Shown here in pieces: positions 44,132 to 51,807 of a stretch of DNA of 51,807 nt. The notes beneath the pieces are model-generated. The model saw nothing but the letters and a program-made list of their open reading frames with translations. It was not told where the DNA came from and did not search any database. The stretch covers positions 1-51,807 of the forward strand of contig JAIXOM010000035.1 in the NCBI GenBank assembly GCA_027486755.1, given 5' to 3'. The translations under genes were made by a program, and so were the position numbers. This DNA comes from Comamonadaceae bacterium. GTDB lineage: Bacteria; Pseudomonadota; Gammaproteobacteria; Burkholderiales; Burkholderiaceae_C. Positions within the stretch are counted from its first letter, which is position 1. Each line of letters starts with the position of its first letter.

Positions 44132-45345
44132 CCCCCAAGCCTTCCGTCCTGATTTGCGGCGCCGGCATCGCCGGTTGCGCGGCGGCCATCGCGCTGGCGC
44201 GTCAGGGTTGGTCGGTGCAGCTGATCGACAAGCAAGACGCCTGGCGTTTTCAGAGCTCGGGCATCTTCGTCTACAGCAACGGCCTGAGTTACTTTCACGA
44301 GCTGGGGGTGATGCAGGCCATGGTGGCCAGCGGCTTTGAAATTGCCGACGGCCGCAACGTCTATCTGCACGCCGATGGCTCGCCCCTGGCCGATACCTTT
44401 TATCCCGGCGCCTATGCGGGCCTGACATTGCCGCCCATCCTGGGCATACGCCGCGCCGAGATGCACCGGGTGCTGGCCGGCGAGCTGCAGCGCCTGGGCA
44501 TCAGCGTGCAACTGGGCACCAGCATCGAGACGGTGAGCAGCGATACCCAAGGCGTCGATGTCACCCTCACCGATGCTCGCTCGCTGCGCTGCGATCTGCT
44601 GCTGGGCGCCGACGGCATACGCTCGCGGGTGCGCGAGCTGCTGTGGCCACAGGTGCAGCCGCGCTACTCGGGCTTTGGCGTCTGGCGCAGCGTGCACCGC
44701 CGGCCGCCCGAGCTGCGCGAGAAGATCATGATGATGGCCCCTGGCCTGCGCCTGGGCATCATGCCGATTTCGCAGGAGCAGCTGTATCTGTTTGGCACCG
44801 TGAGCGCGGCCGCTGGCGTCTGGCACGAGCGCGCGCAGTGGCCGGCCTTGATGCAACAGGCTTTTGCAGTTTTCCAGGGGCCGGTGCGGCCGCTGCTCGA
44901 TGAACTGGGCGGCGACTGCGAAGTGCTCTACACCGCGGTGGAAGAAATCATCATGCCCGCGCCTTGGCACCAGGGACGGGTGCTGCTGATGGGCGATGCC
45001 GCCCATGCCAGCACGCCCTTCATGGGCCAAGGCGGGGCGATGGCGGTGCAGGACGCAGTGGTGATCGCCCGCTTGCTGGCGCGCGGCGGCATAGACGCTG
45101 CGCTGGCCGATTTTGGCCGCATCCGCGCGCCGCTGTGCCAGTTTGTGCAGGACGTCTCGCGGCAGGTCGGCATCACCGGTGCGCAGACGGACCCGGCCGC
45201 GCACCAGAGCATCACCCAGGCGGTGGCCGACAGTGGCCAGCAAAGGGTGGATGATTTTTACCGCCGACTTCAAGCCCTGAGCGCACAAGACCGGCAAGAT
45301 GCACAAGTCGGACAAGACGCACAAGGGCCCTCCAGCCCTGCATGA
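44128..45345 (+). CDS. FAD-dependent aromatic monooxygenase (PHBH fold)
   Basis: A 405-residue group A flavin monooxygenase. FAD motifs are 'GAGIAG' (near residue 11), 'LLLGADGIRSRVRELL' (the DG motif) and 'LLMGDAAHASTPFMGQGG' (the GD motif). It resembles salicylate or 6-hydroxynicotinate hydroxylases, which add one oxygen atom to an aromatic ring using NAD(P)H. The last 25 residues are Gln/Asp-rich and disordered. It overlaps marR by 4 bp. The substrate cannot be deduced. Confidence 0.9.
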   Translation: MTPKPSVLICGAGIAGCAAAIALARQGWSVQLIDKQDAWRFQSSGIFVYSNGLSYFHELGVMQAMVASGFEIADGRNVYLHADGSPLADTFYPGAYAGLTLPPILGIRRAEMHRVLAGELQRLGISVQLGTSIETVSSDTQGVDVTLTDARSLRCDLLLGADGIRSRVRELLWPQVQPRYSGFGVWRSVHRRPPELREKIMMMAPGLRLGIMPISQEQLYLFGTVSAAAGVWHERAQWPALMQQAFAVFQGPVRPLLDELGGDCEVLYTAVEEIIMPAPWHQGRVLLMGDAAHASTPFMGQGGAMAVQDAVVIARLLARGGIDAALADFGRIRAPLCQFVQDVSRQVGITGAQTDPAAHQSITQAVADSGQQRVDDFYRRLQALSAQDRQDAQVGQDAQGPSSPA

Positions 45346-45386
45346 CACCCCCCTTCCCTCAACATCGATAGAACGGAGACAGCCCC

Positions 45387-46355
45387 ATGAGACGAATCCT
45401 TTTGCTCAGCGCCCTGGCCAGTGCCCTGCTGGTGACCCTGCCCAGCCAGGCGCAGACCTATCCGAACAAGCCGATCCGCATGATCGTGCCCTTTGCCGCT
45501 GGCGGCTCTTCCGATGTGATGGCGCGCGGCCTGGGCAAGCAACTGGCCGAGCAAATGGGCACGCAGGTGGTGATTGAAAACCGCCCCGGTGGCGGTGGCG
45601 GGCCGGCCATGGAGGCGGTGGTCAAGTCACCGGCCGACGGTCATACCTTGCTTTACGGCACCATAGGCACCAACAGCGTGGCGCCGGTGCTGTTCAAGAA
45701 CCTGCCGGTCGACCCCAACCGCGACCTGCTGCCGGTCTCGCTGTTGGCGCTCAACCCCAGCGTGCTCATCGTGCATGCGGGTCTGCCTATCCAGAGCCTG
45801 CCCGAGCTCATCGCCTATGCCAAGGCCAACCCCGGCAAGCTCAGCTACGCTTCGGCCGGCAATGGCTCCATCTCGCACCTGGCCACCGAGCTGCTCAAGA
45901 CCACCGCGCAGATCGACATGCTGCATGTGCCCTACAAAGGCGGCGGCGCCGCCTCGGCCGATCTGCTGGCCGGCAACGTCTCGCTGATGATCGAGACCAT
46001 CACCAACGCACAGACGCTGGTCAAGACCGGCAAGGTGCGCGCGATTGCCAATTCCGGCAGCCGCCGCTGGCCCACCGCGCCCGATCTGCCCACCTTTGCC
46101 GAGGCGGGGGTGCCGGGCTACCAGGTCGATAGCTGGACCGGCTTGTTCATCGCTGCGGGCACGCCCAAGGCCATCGTGGACCGGCTCAACAGCGAAGTGG
46201 CCAAGGCCAGCCGTGACCCCAGCTATCGCCAGGCCATGACCCAGCTCGGCGTGGAAGCGACCAGCTCCACGCCCGAGGCCTTTGCCAGCTTCGTGCGCGC
46301 CGAGATGGCCAAGTGGGCTCGGGTGGTGCAGCTGACGGGCACCAAGGTGGATTGA
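45387..46355 (+). CDS. Bug-family tripartite tricarboxylate receptor, copy 2
   Basis: A 322-residue periplasmic receptor with signal peptide (MRRILLLSALASALLVTLPS, cleavage at QAQ). The mature start 'TYPNKPIRMIVPFAAGGSSDVMARGL' and 'VVIENRPGGGGGPAMEAV' are Bug hallmarks. It follows the monooxygenase by 41 bp and is likely its uptake partner. Copy 1 is 4 kb upstream. Neither has tctA or tctB beside it, so membrane partners must be elsewhere or the receptors serve another function. Confidence 0.92.
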   Translation: MRRILLLSALASALLVTLPSQAQTYPNKPIRMIVPFAAGGSSDVMARGLGKQLAEQMGTQVVIENRPGGGGGPAMEAVVKSPADGHTLLYGTIGTNSVAPVLFKNLPVDPNRDLLPVSLLALNPSVLIVHAGLPIQSLPELIAYAKANPGKLSYASAGNGSISHLATELLKTTAQIDMLHVPYKGGGAASADLLAGNVSLMIETITNAQTLVKTGKVRAIANSGSRRWPTAPDLPTFAEAGVPGYQVDSWTGLFIAAGTPKAIVDRLNSEVAKASRDPSYRQAMTQLGVEATSSTPEAFASFVRAEMAKWARVVQLTGTKVD

Positions 46356-46385
46356 GCCGCCTGCCCTTGCGCCCTGGGGTGTTGC

Positions 46386-46412
46386 GACCACTGCGCAAGC
46401 TGCGCAGTGGTC
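46386..46412. terminator. Bidirectional hairpin between Bug receptor 2 and GT41
   Basis: GACCACTGCGCA (46386-46397) and TGCGCAGTGGTC (46401-46412) are perfect 12-bp arms with a 3-nt loop, between two convergent genes. The stop of the minus-strand gene is immediately adjacent (46413). No T run, so it is called with moderate confidence. Confidence 0.7.
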
Positions 46413-48224
46413 TCATGCATCGGCAGCGACTAAGCCGTGCAAACAGCGTAAAAAGGCCTGGGTGAACTTGTCCGGATCAAACAAGCTGCTGTCCTGCATG
46501 CGAGTGCGCATATGCTGCCGCATATCGCTCAGCTGCTCGCGGTCGCTGGCCAGACGCTTGCAGATTTCTACGAATGAATCGCTGTCGTCAGCGGCCAGAT
46601 CAGCCAGTCCTATGGCCCTGAGCATGGCGGCCGACTGGCGCGCGACGGGTCGGTCGCCGCGCAGGGTCACCACCGGCACACCCATCCACAGAGCTTCGCA
46701 GGTGGTGGTACCCCCCGAGAAGGGAAAAGTGTCCAAGGCAATGTCGATGTCCCCGTATTCCTCGAGCATGGCGGGGTGCGAGCTGGCGCCGAAGAGGATC
46801 AGGCGCGAAGGCGATACCCCCTGCCGCGCAAACTGCTGCCGCAGATCTTTCTTCAAGGCGGGCTCGATCAGATTCTTCCATTTCAAATGCAGCCGGCTCT
46901 CGGGCACAGCCCGCAATACCGCGGCCCACAGGGCGATGGTCGTCGGTGTGATCTTGCCGGTGTTATTGAAGGAGCCGAAGGTGATGAGCCCATTGTCAAG
47001 ACACGGCGGCGGCTGAACCGCGGGCGCATAGGTCGGCGGACTGAAGCACATGCGTATGGGCTCGATCCAGGCCACCTTCTCGCTGAAGTACTGGTGGCTG
47101 CCCGGCGGCGCATGCTCGCTGTCGAGCAAGATGTAGTCCATCTGCGTCAGGCCGGTGGTGGCAAAGTACCCTAGCCAACTGAGCTGCACAGGCGCGGCGC
47201 GGCGCGCAAAGACCTGCAGCCGGTGGCCAGCAGTATGGCCCGACAGGTCGATCAGTACATCCACTTGCTGCCCGCGGATGATCTGCAAGACCTGCTCATC
47301 GGAATAGCCCGCAATGCAGACCCAGCGCTCCACGGCGGCCTGCAGTTCCTGTGTCACCGGATCATGCTCGTACTGGTTGGCAAAGGCGATCAGGCTCAGA
47401 TGCTGCGCCAGCCGCGGCAATACGCCCTTGAGAAACCAGCCGACGGGGTGCGCGCGCAGATCAGCCGACACCAGGCCCACACGCAGCCGACCCGGCCGTC
47501 GCGGCAGTGGCTCTGCCAAGGACGCTGGCAGGCCAGAGGCTGCGGTCATGTCCGGCGCCTTCAACTCCGTGTCCTGGCTCATGTGGGCCATCAGTTCACA
47601 GGCCTTCTGATGCAACTGAGCTGCGTCATGGCGATCCGAATACTGCAAGGTCATCAGGTAGTTGGAGGCATGCTTGCGCCCGTCGGGCTGATCCATCAGG
47701 CGCTCGAGGATGGCCAGACCGGCTTCGGTCTGCATGCCCTCGTGCAGGTTACCTGCCATGTTGACCAAGCTTTGCAGATGTTGGGGGTCGCGCTGCAGGG
47801 CGTCTTCAAAATGGCCGCGTGCGCGCAGCAGGTAGCCTTGGTGCTGGGCCACCAGGCCCAGCCCGTCATGGGCGCCCGGGTGCCCGGGATTGAGTTGCAG
47901 GGCCTGAGTGAAGGCTTGGCCGGCTTCCTCAAAGCGCCGCTGCGCCAGCAGCACCAGGCCTAGATTGAGGCAGGCTTCGATCAGATCGGGCTGCAGGTGC
48001 AGGGCATTGCGCAGCGCATGCACCGCTTCATCATGGCGCCCGAGCTTGTGCAGGGTCAGACCTAGGTTGGTCAGGACATCGGCACGCGGCCCATACTGTT
48101 GCATCAGTGCGCGGTAGCCGCGCACCGCATCTTCGAGGGCGCCGGCTTTGGCCCATCGGGTGGCCTGGTCCAGCGCTTGTGCCAGCGTCTGCGCCATGCT
48201 GTGCCCCAGTGCCGCTGTGCTCAC
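46413..48224 (-). CDS. TPR-repeat O-GlcNAc transferase-like glycosyltransferase (GT41)
   Basis: A 603-residue protein with TPR repeats in the first about 200 residues ('DVLTNLGLTLHKLGRHDEAVHAL', 'ACLNLGLVLLAQRRFEEAGQAF' type units) and a GT41 catalytic region. Motifs are 'GLVSADLRAHPVGWFL', 'DVLIDLSGHTAGHRLQVFA', 'LSWLGYFATTGLTQMDY', 'FGSFNNTGKITP' and 'DIALDTFPFSGGTTTCEALWMG'. GT41 enzymes transfer GlcNAc, glucose or galactose onto Ser/Thr (or Asn) of proteins. GTG 48224 overlaps the autotransporter stop by 4 bp (GTGA); ATG 48197 is an alternative. The overlap suggests translational coupling and a common function. Confidence 0.88.
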   Translation of the reverse strand: MSTAALGHSMAQTLAQALDQATRWAKAGALEDAVRGYRALMQQYGPRADVLTNLGLTLHKLGRHDEAVHALRNALHLQPDLIEACLNLGLVLLAQRRFEEAGQAFTQALQLNPGHPGAHDGLGLVAQHQGYLLRARGHFEDALQRDPQHLQSLVNMAGNLHEGMQTEAGLAILERLMDQPDGRKHASNYLMTLQYSDRHDAAQLHQKACELMAHMSQDTELKAPDMTAASGLPASLAEPLPRRPGRLRVGLVSADLRAHPVGWFLKGVLPRLAQHLSLIAFANQYEHDPVTQELQAAVERWVCIAGYSDEQVLQIIRGQQVDVLIDLSGHTAGHRLQVFARRAAPVQLSWLGYFATTGLTQMDYILLDSEHAPPGSHQYFSEKVAWIEPIRMCFSPPTYAPAVQPPPCLDNGLITFGSFNNTGKITPTTIALWAAVLRAVPESRLHLKWKNLIEPALKKDLRQQFARQGVSPSRLILFGASSHPAMLEEYGDIDIALDTFPFSGGTTTCEALWMGVPVVTLRGDRPVARQSAAMLRAIGLADLAADDSDSFVEICKRLASDREQLSDMRQHMRTRMQDSSLFDPDKFTQAFLRCLHGLVAADA

Positions 48225-51200
48225 CAGGCTTTGCGATAGGACATGGTCAGCCCCCTGCCCCACTGCCCATGGAACTGGTCCAGCGACAAGCTCATGCCAA
48301 TATCGGAGTTGCGCTGTAGTTCCTGGCGCAAGGACAGTGAAACCATGGGCGCATTGGACTGGGCGTCGATGCCCTGGGTGTTCACCAGCGTTTGAGTGTT
48401 GATGAAGCGCTGCTCGATGGCCGGGAATCGATCGGTATTGCGGGTCCATTCCCAGTGGCTTGCCCAGTGCAGATTCCGGCCAGACCAGCCGCTGAGGGTG
48501 CCCGACCAGCGCCAGCCCAGCGTGCTGGAATGGCTTTGGCCTTTGTAGGTCGACATCTGCAGCCCCAGGCCACCAGCACCCTCTTCGCTGTAGGCATCGC
48601 GCTGCTGCTTGCGCCAGCTCACCCGCACGAAGGGCTCCATCTTCACCTGGGCATTGAGATCGAAGGGCAAACTCAGGCCCGCGCTGGCCTGGGTGCTGCG
48701 GTCTTGTGGACTCGATCGGGCCGCCACCACCGTCTGGTCGGGCAGGCGGATCCAGCGGGTCTGCTGCGTGTTCGCACCGCCCAAACCCAGGGAATAGCTG
48801 AGCTGAAACGGACCGACCGGGCTCAAGCCGTAGAGCGAAGCCTGGCGGGAGCTACCTTTGGACTGGAAGTCGTCCGACTGGCTGGTCTGATCGAAGGCCG
48901 ACACGCTCAGGCCTATGCGATCGCCCCGTGCATTGATCACCGTGTCTGTGCCTGCGCTTGCTCCTTGGTAGGCCATGCGCTGAGTGGATCCGGCCGCGTC
49001 GAACTGGCTGCGCCAGACCGGCGCGCTGGCCCAAAAGCGGGTGCCCATGGTCTTCGGACCCTGGTCCAGGGCCAAGCGAGGCATGAGCGAGGACGATGGC
49101 GCGGCGGCCGAGGACTCGAAGCCCAAGGTCTGCGTCTCGCGCGCCATTTGCTGGCCCAGTTGGACCTGCATCACCGCGGCACCCAGGCTGGCTCTGGCGG
49201 TCAGGCTTTGTAAGGTCGCCTCCGCCACGCTCGCGGGTGCCGCGGCGATCTGCTCGATCACCCGGGTCAGTTCGGCCGGACCGCTGGAGCGGGCGGCATC
49301 GAGCGCACGGGCTACCGATTGAGCCATCTGCCCCGTGACCGCCTGGGCCAGGTCCCGTGCCGCGATGTCAATGCGCAGCCCCGTGTTGCTCATAACCGGC
49401 GTCAGGCTGAATCCCACGGGGTTCAGGTCAGTCTCGATGCTGCTGAACTGGCCCTGGCTGCCTCCTGCGAAGGCGATAAGAGGACTGGAGCCCGTGCTCA
49501 ATGGGGTGGTGGCCAGGCGATAGACCAGCTTGCCGCCCAAATTGGCCGTGCCGGAGATCTGCAGCGGCGCCTGCGCGGCGCCGGTGCGGGTCAACTGAAG
49601 CACGGCCCCGGCCTGGTGGGTGAAGGCTCCTTGCACCTGTAGCGTCCCGCCACTGACCTCCACCGTCCCCTGGTTGTTCAGGCTGGCCACCGAGCCCTGG
49701 ACCTGCAGGGAAGCACCCTGCGCCACCGACACGGAGCCGCTGGCCCCGGCAGCAAGCGCCATCCGACCTGCCTGCACGGATACATTTGCGGCCAGCAGTT
49801 GCGTGACGCTGAGTTGACCGGCGCCCGATTTATTCAGCGAGGTCCCGGCAGTCCAGCTGCCCTGCAGCTGGACCAGTGAGCCTGCGGGCACCTCTACGGC
49901 AGCCAGGCCGCCACCCAGATCGATCGCGCGCGAGGAGCTGAGCGACTGTCTCAGCACCAGGCTGCGGCCGCCCAAGGTGAGCGGCGTTCTGCTGGCGCCT
50001 AGCGTGCCATCGTCCAGCAGAGGCTGTTCGGTGGCTGCAGTCTGGCCTGAAAAATAGCTGTAATTGGCCAGCTGGGCCAAAGTGGCTGCGGCTGCAGGAA
50101 CATAGTAGCCCTCGGGCGCTGCCTTGGCGACCGTGGCCGCCACCGTGTCCACGAAATACCCCGGTGCTGCGGCTTGCTGCGCCGATGCACCGGCCAAGGG
50201 CACGAAGTAACCTGGGGTGGCTGCCATGGCCGCGCTGGCCCCGGTGCTTGCAACGTAGTAGCCCGGCTCAGCCCGTTGTGCTGCTGACTGGCCGGTCTGC
50301 GCCACGAAATAGCCCAAGCTTGCTGCAGTCTGCGAAAGCGCCGCGGAGCTGTCGACAAAGTAGCCGAGGCTGGCCGCCGTCTGGCTGGATGCGCCGGTGC
50401 TCGCCACGTAGTAGCCGACGCTCGCCGCGGTCTGGCTGCTGGCGGCTGTCGTTGGCACGTAGTAGCCCGCTGAGGCAGGCACTGCCGCCACTGCCGCACT
50501 GCTGGTCACATAAAAGCCGGCCGGCGCGGCCGTCGCCGTGCTGGCGGCAATGTCTGCGACGAAATAACCGACGGGCGCCGCAGTCTGAGCAGAGGCTGCG
50601 GTGGTGCCCACAAAATACCCGGGGGCCGCCGCCTGTGCGGCTGAGGCGCCGGCGAACTGCACGAAATAGCCCTTGGCCGCCGGTGTGGCCGAGCTGGCCC
50701 CCATCGCTGCGACGTAGTAACCCGGCCCCGCCTGCTGCGCGACTGTCGCGCCTGTGCCCGGCACGAAATAGCCTAAGCCGGCGGCGGTTTGCGAGGAGGC
50801 AGTAGAGGTATCGACGTAGTAGCCGGCTGCTGCAGCCGTGCGGCTCGATGCCCCGGTGACCGGTACAAAGTAGCCCAGGCCGGCGGCGCTTTGTGTCGAT
50901 GCGGTCGAGGTGCTGACGTAGTAGCCGACCTCCGCAGCCGTGCGGCTCGATGCCCCGGTGACCGGTACAAAGTAGCCCAGGCCGGCGGCGGTTTGTGTCG
51001 ATGCGGTCGAGGTGTTGACGTAGTAGCCGACCTCCGCAGCCGTGCGGCTCGATGCCCCAGTGACCGGCACAAAGTAGCCCAGGCCGGCGGCGCTTTGGGA
51101 CGACGCTGCAGCGGTGTCGACAAAGTAGCCGAGGCTGGCCGCCGTCTGGCTGGATGCGCCGGCGCTCGCCACGTAGTAGCCGACGCTCGCCGCGGTCTGG

Positions 51201-51807
51201 CTGCTGGCGGCTGTCGTTGGCACGTAGTAGCCCGCTGAGGCAGGCACTGCCGCCACTGCCGCACTGTTGGCCACATAAAAGCCGGCTGGCGCGGCCGTCG
51301 CCGTGCTGGCGGCAATGTCGGCGACGAAATAACCGGCACCCGCTGGAGTCTGCGAGGAGGCCGCTGATGTGCTGACGAAATACCCCGGACTGGCAGCCTT
51401 TTGAGAGGACGCTGTCGAGGTATCGACGTAATAGCCAGGGCTTGCGGCTGTGCGGCTCGATGCGGCGGTGGTGTTGACAAAGTAGCCCAAGCCGGCCGCA
51501 GTTTGTGTCGATGCCGTCGAGGTATTGACGTAGTAGCCGACGCTTGCGGCTGTGCGGGCCGTAGCGGCGCTTGCCTGGACAAAGTAGCCCAAGCCGGCCG
51601 CAGTTTGCGTCGAAGCCGTCGAGGTATCGACGTAGTAGCCAAGGCTTGCGGCTGTGCGGCTCGATGCGGCGGTGGTGTTGACAAAGTAGCCCAGGCCAGC
51701 CGCAGTTTGCGTCGAAGCTGTCGAGGTATCGACGTAATAGCCAGGGCTTGCGGCTGTGCGACTCGATGCGGCGGCGGTGTCTACAAAGTAGCCCAGGCCG
51801 GCGGCAG
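48221..51807 (-). CDS. Giant autotransporter adhesin with 17-residue GY(F/Y)V repeats, 5' end beyond the window
   Basis: The frame is open to the right edge, so only about 1195 C-terminal codons are present. From C- to N-terminus: an autotransporter beta-barrel ending in aromatic 'SYRKAW' (about the last 280 residues), a linker with beta-helix-like repeats ('KSGAGQLSVTQ', 'GTLQVQGAFTHQAG'), and at least 34 complete 17-residue units. The consensus is G-(Y/F)-(Y/F)-V-x-x-(S/T)-x-A-S-(S/T)-Q-T-A-A-x-x. The units lack Cys and are rich in Ser, Thr and Ala, so O-glycosylation is possible. Its stop overlaps the GT41 gene. It is probably secreted through its own barrel and displayed on the surface. 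Confidence 0.88.
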   Translation of the reverse strand, partial: AAGLGYFVDTAAASSRTAASPGYYVDTSTASTQTAAGLGYFVNTTAASSRTAASLGYYVDTSTASTQTAAGLGYFVQASAATARTAASVGYYVNTSTASTQTAAGLGYFVNTTAASSRTAASPGYYVDTSTASSQKAASPGYFVSTSAASSQTPAGAGYFVADIAASTATAAPAGFYVANSAAVAAVPASAGYYVPTTAASSQTAASVGYYVASAGASSQTAASLGYFVDTAAASSQSAAGLGYFVPVTGASSRTAAEVGYYVNTSTASTQTAAGLGYFVPVTGASSRTAAEVGYYVSTSTASTQSAAGLGYFVPVTGASSRTAAAAGYYVDTSTASSQTAAGLGYFVPGTGATVAQQAGPGYYVAAMGASSATPAAKGYFVQFAGASAAQAAAPGYFVGTTAASAQTAAPVGYFVADIAASTATAAPAGFYVTSSAAVAAVPASAGYYVPTTAASSQTAASVGYYVASTGASSQTAASLGYFVDSSAALSQTAASLGYFVAQTGQSAAQRAEPGYYVASTGASAAMAATPGYFVPLAGASAQQAAAPGYFVDTVAATVAKAAPEGYYVPAAAATLAQLANYSYFSGQTAATEQPLLDDGTLGASRTPLTLGGRSLVLRQSLSSSRAIDLGGGLAAVEVPAGSLVQLQGSWTAGTSLNKSGAGQLSVTQLLAANVSVQAGRMALAAGASGSVSVAQGASLQVQGSVASLNNQGTVEVSGGTLQVQGAFTHQAGAVLQLTRTGAAQAPLQISGTANLGGKLVYRLATTPLSTGSSPLIAFAGGSQGQFSSIETDLNPVGFSLTPVMSNTGLRIDIAARDLAQAVTGQMAQSVARALDAARSSGPAELTRVIEQIAAAPASVAEATLQSLTARASLGAAVMQVQLGQQMARETQTLGFESSAAAPSSSLMPRLALDQGPKTMGTRFWASAPVWRSQFDAAGSTQRMAYQGASAGTDTVINARGDRIGLSVSAFDQTSQSDDFQSKGSSRQASLYGLSPVGPFQLSYSLGLGGANTQQTRWIRLPDQTVVAARSSPQDRSTQASAGLSLPFDLNAQVKMEPFVRVSWRKQQRDAYSEEGAGGLGLQMSTYKGQSHSSTLGWRWSGTLSGWSGRNLHWASHWEWTRNTDRFPAIEQRFINTQTLVNTQGIDAQSNAPMVSLSLRQELQRNSDIGMSLSLDQFHGQWGRGLTMSYRKAW
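50351..50570. repeat. Segmental duplication in the adhesin gene, copy A
   Basis: This 220-bp block is almost identical to 51116-51335, exactly 765 bp (15 repeat units) away. It covers about four 17-residue units containing the unusual 'GFYV' unit. It shows recent duplication within the repeat array. Confidence 0.85.
51116..51335. repeat. Segmental duplication in the adhesin gene, copy B
   Basis: Partner of 50351-50570; only a few base differences are visible. Between the copies lies a block in which a 102-bp pair of units (PVTGASSRTAA then TSTAS-type) is repeated about three times. Confidence 0.85.

Noticed and set aside
50773..51684. A second long frame within the adhesin repeats
   Set aside because: It is an alternative frame of the same 51-bp repeats, with Arg/Pro-rich nonsense; the beta-barrel connects only to the chosen frame.
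50030..51807. CRISPR-like repeats
   Set aside because: The units are contiguous 51-bp coding repeats without unique spacers and lie in one open frame.

Overview
The window reads as a chromosomal segment from a high-GC betaproteobacterium of the order Burkholderiales, most likely Comamonadaceae. This rests on gene order (gatCAB divergent from mreBCD-mrdA), the abundance of Bug-type solute receptors, a heterotrimeric GatCAB, and an SSB ending in DDDIPF. Coding density is high and nearly all long unassigned reading frames are antisense shadows of GC-rich genes. No rRNA, tRNA or CRISPR array was seen.

Layout. (1) 1-14.5 kb is mostly housekeeping: the 3' end of a GH31 glucosidase, a NudJ-like Nudix hydrolase, a Cys-rich protein, a phytase-like secreted protein, a membrane-anchored aspartic protease, mnmA with a small DUF1289 protein, a truncated VapC remnant, ssb and an MFS transporter, an OmpR-type two-component system, an AmpG-like permease, a Tat-like M48 protease, a ClpP-like protease, and head-to-head exonuclease III and pyrE. 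(2) 14.6-21.9 kb is an accessory region: a RelBE-type pair with a palindromic operator, two tandem DUF1993 genes, a BrnTA pair, a Fic protein with a striking four-site operator, a 1040-residue PLD/SF2-helicase/DUF3427 protein, and a decayed DUF4143 gene. A 27-bp direct repeat (26 of 27 identical) matching the 3' end of gatB brackets the Fic-helicase segment. (3) 21.9-30 kb is core: gatB, gatA and gatC on the minus strand, and mreB, mreC, mreD and mrdA on the plus strand. (4) 30-46.4 kb is a catabolic and transport region: a complete TRAP transporter, two paralogous FMN/FAD/Fe-S oxidoreductases, an isochorismatase-fold amidohydrolase, a polysaccharide-deacetylase-like hydrolase, a methyltransferase, a TauD/TfdA dioxygenase, a MarR regulator, an FAD monooxygenase and two Bug receptors. 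(5) 46.4-51.8 kb holds a TPR/GT41 O-GlcNAc-transferase-like enzyme overlapping the end of a giant autotransporter whose passenger is built from 17-residue GY(F/Y)V repeats. The autotransporter runs off the right edge.

How the parts may work together. The 36.3-42.3 kb plus-strand genes form one tight operon (4-bp overlaps, gaps of at most 41 bp), divergent from a second oxidoreductase. They look like a pathway for a small nitrogenous or aromatic acid imported through Bug or TRAP receptors. The substrate cannot be read from sequence. The most striking candidates for a new system are the autotransporter with its overlapping GT41 glycosyltransferase (possible dedicated adhesin glycosylation) and the Fic plus PLD-helicase-DUF3427 island (possible phage or plasmid defence).
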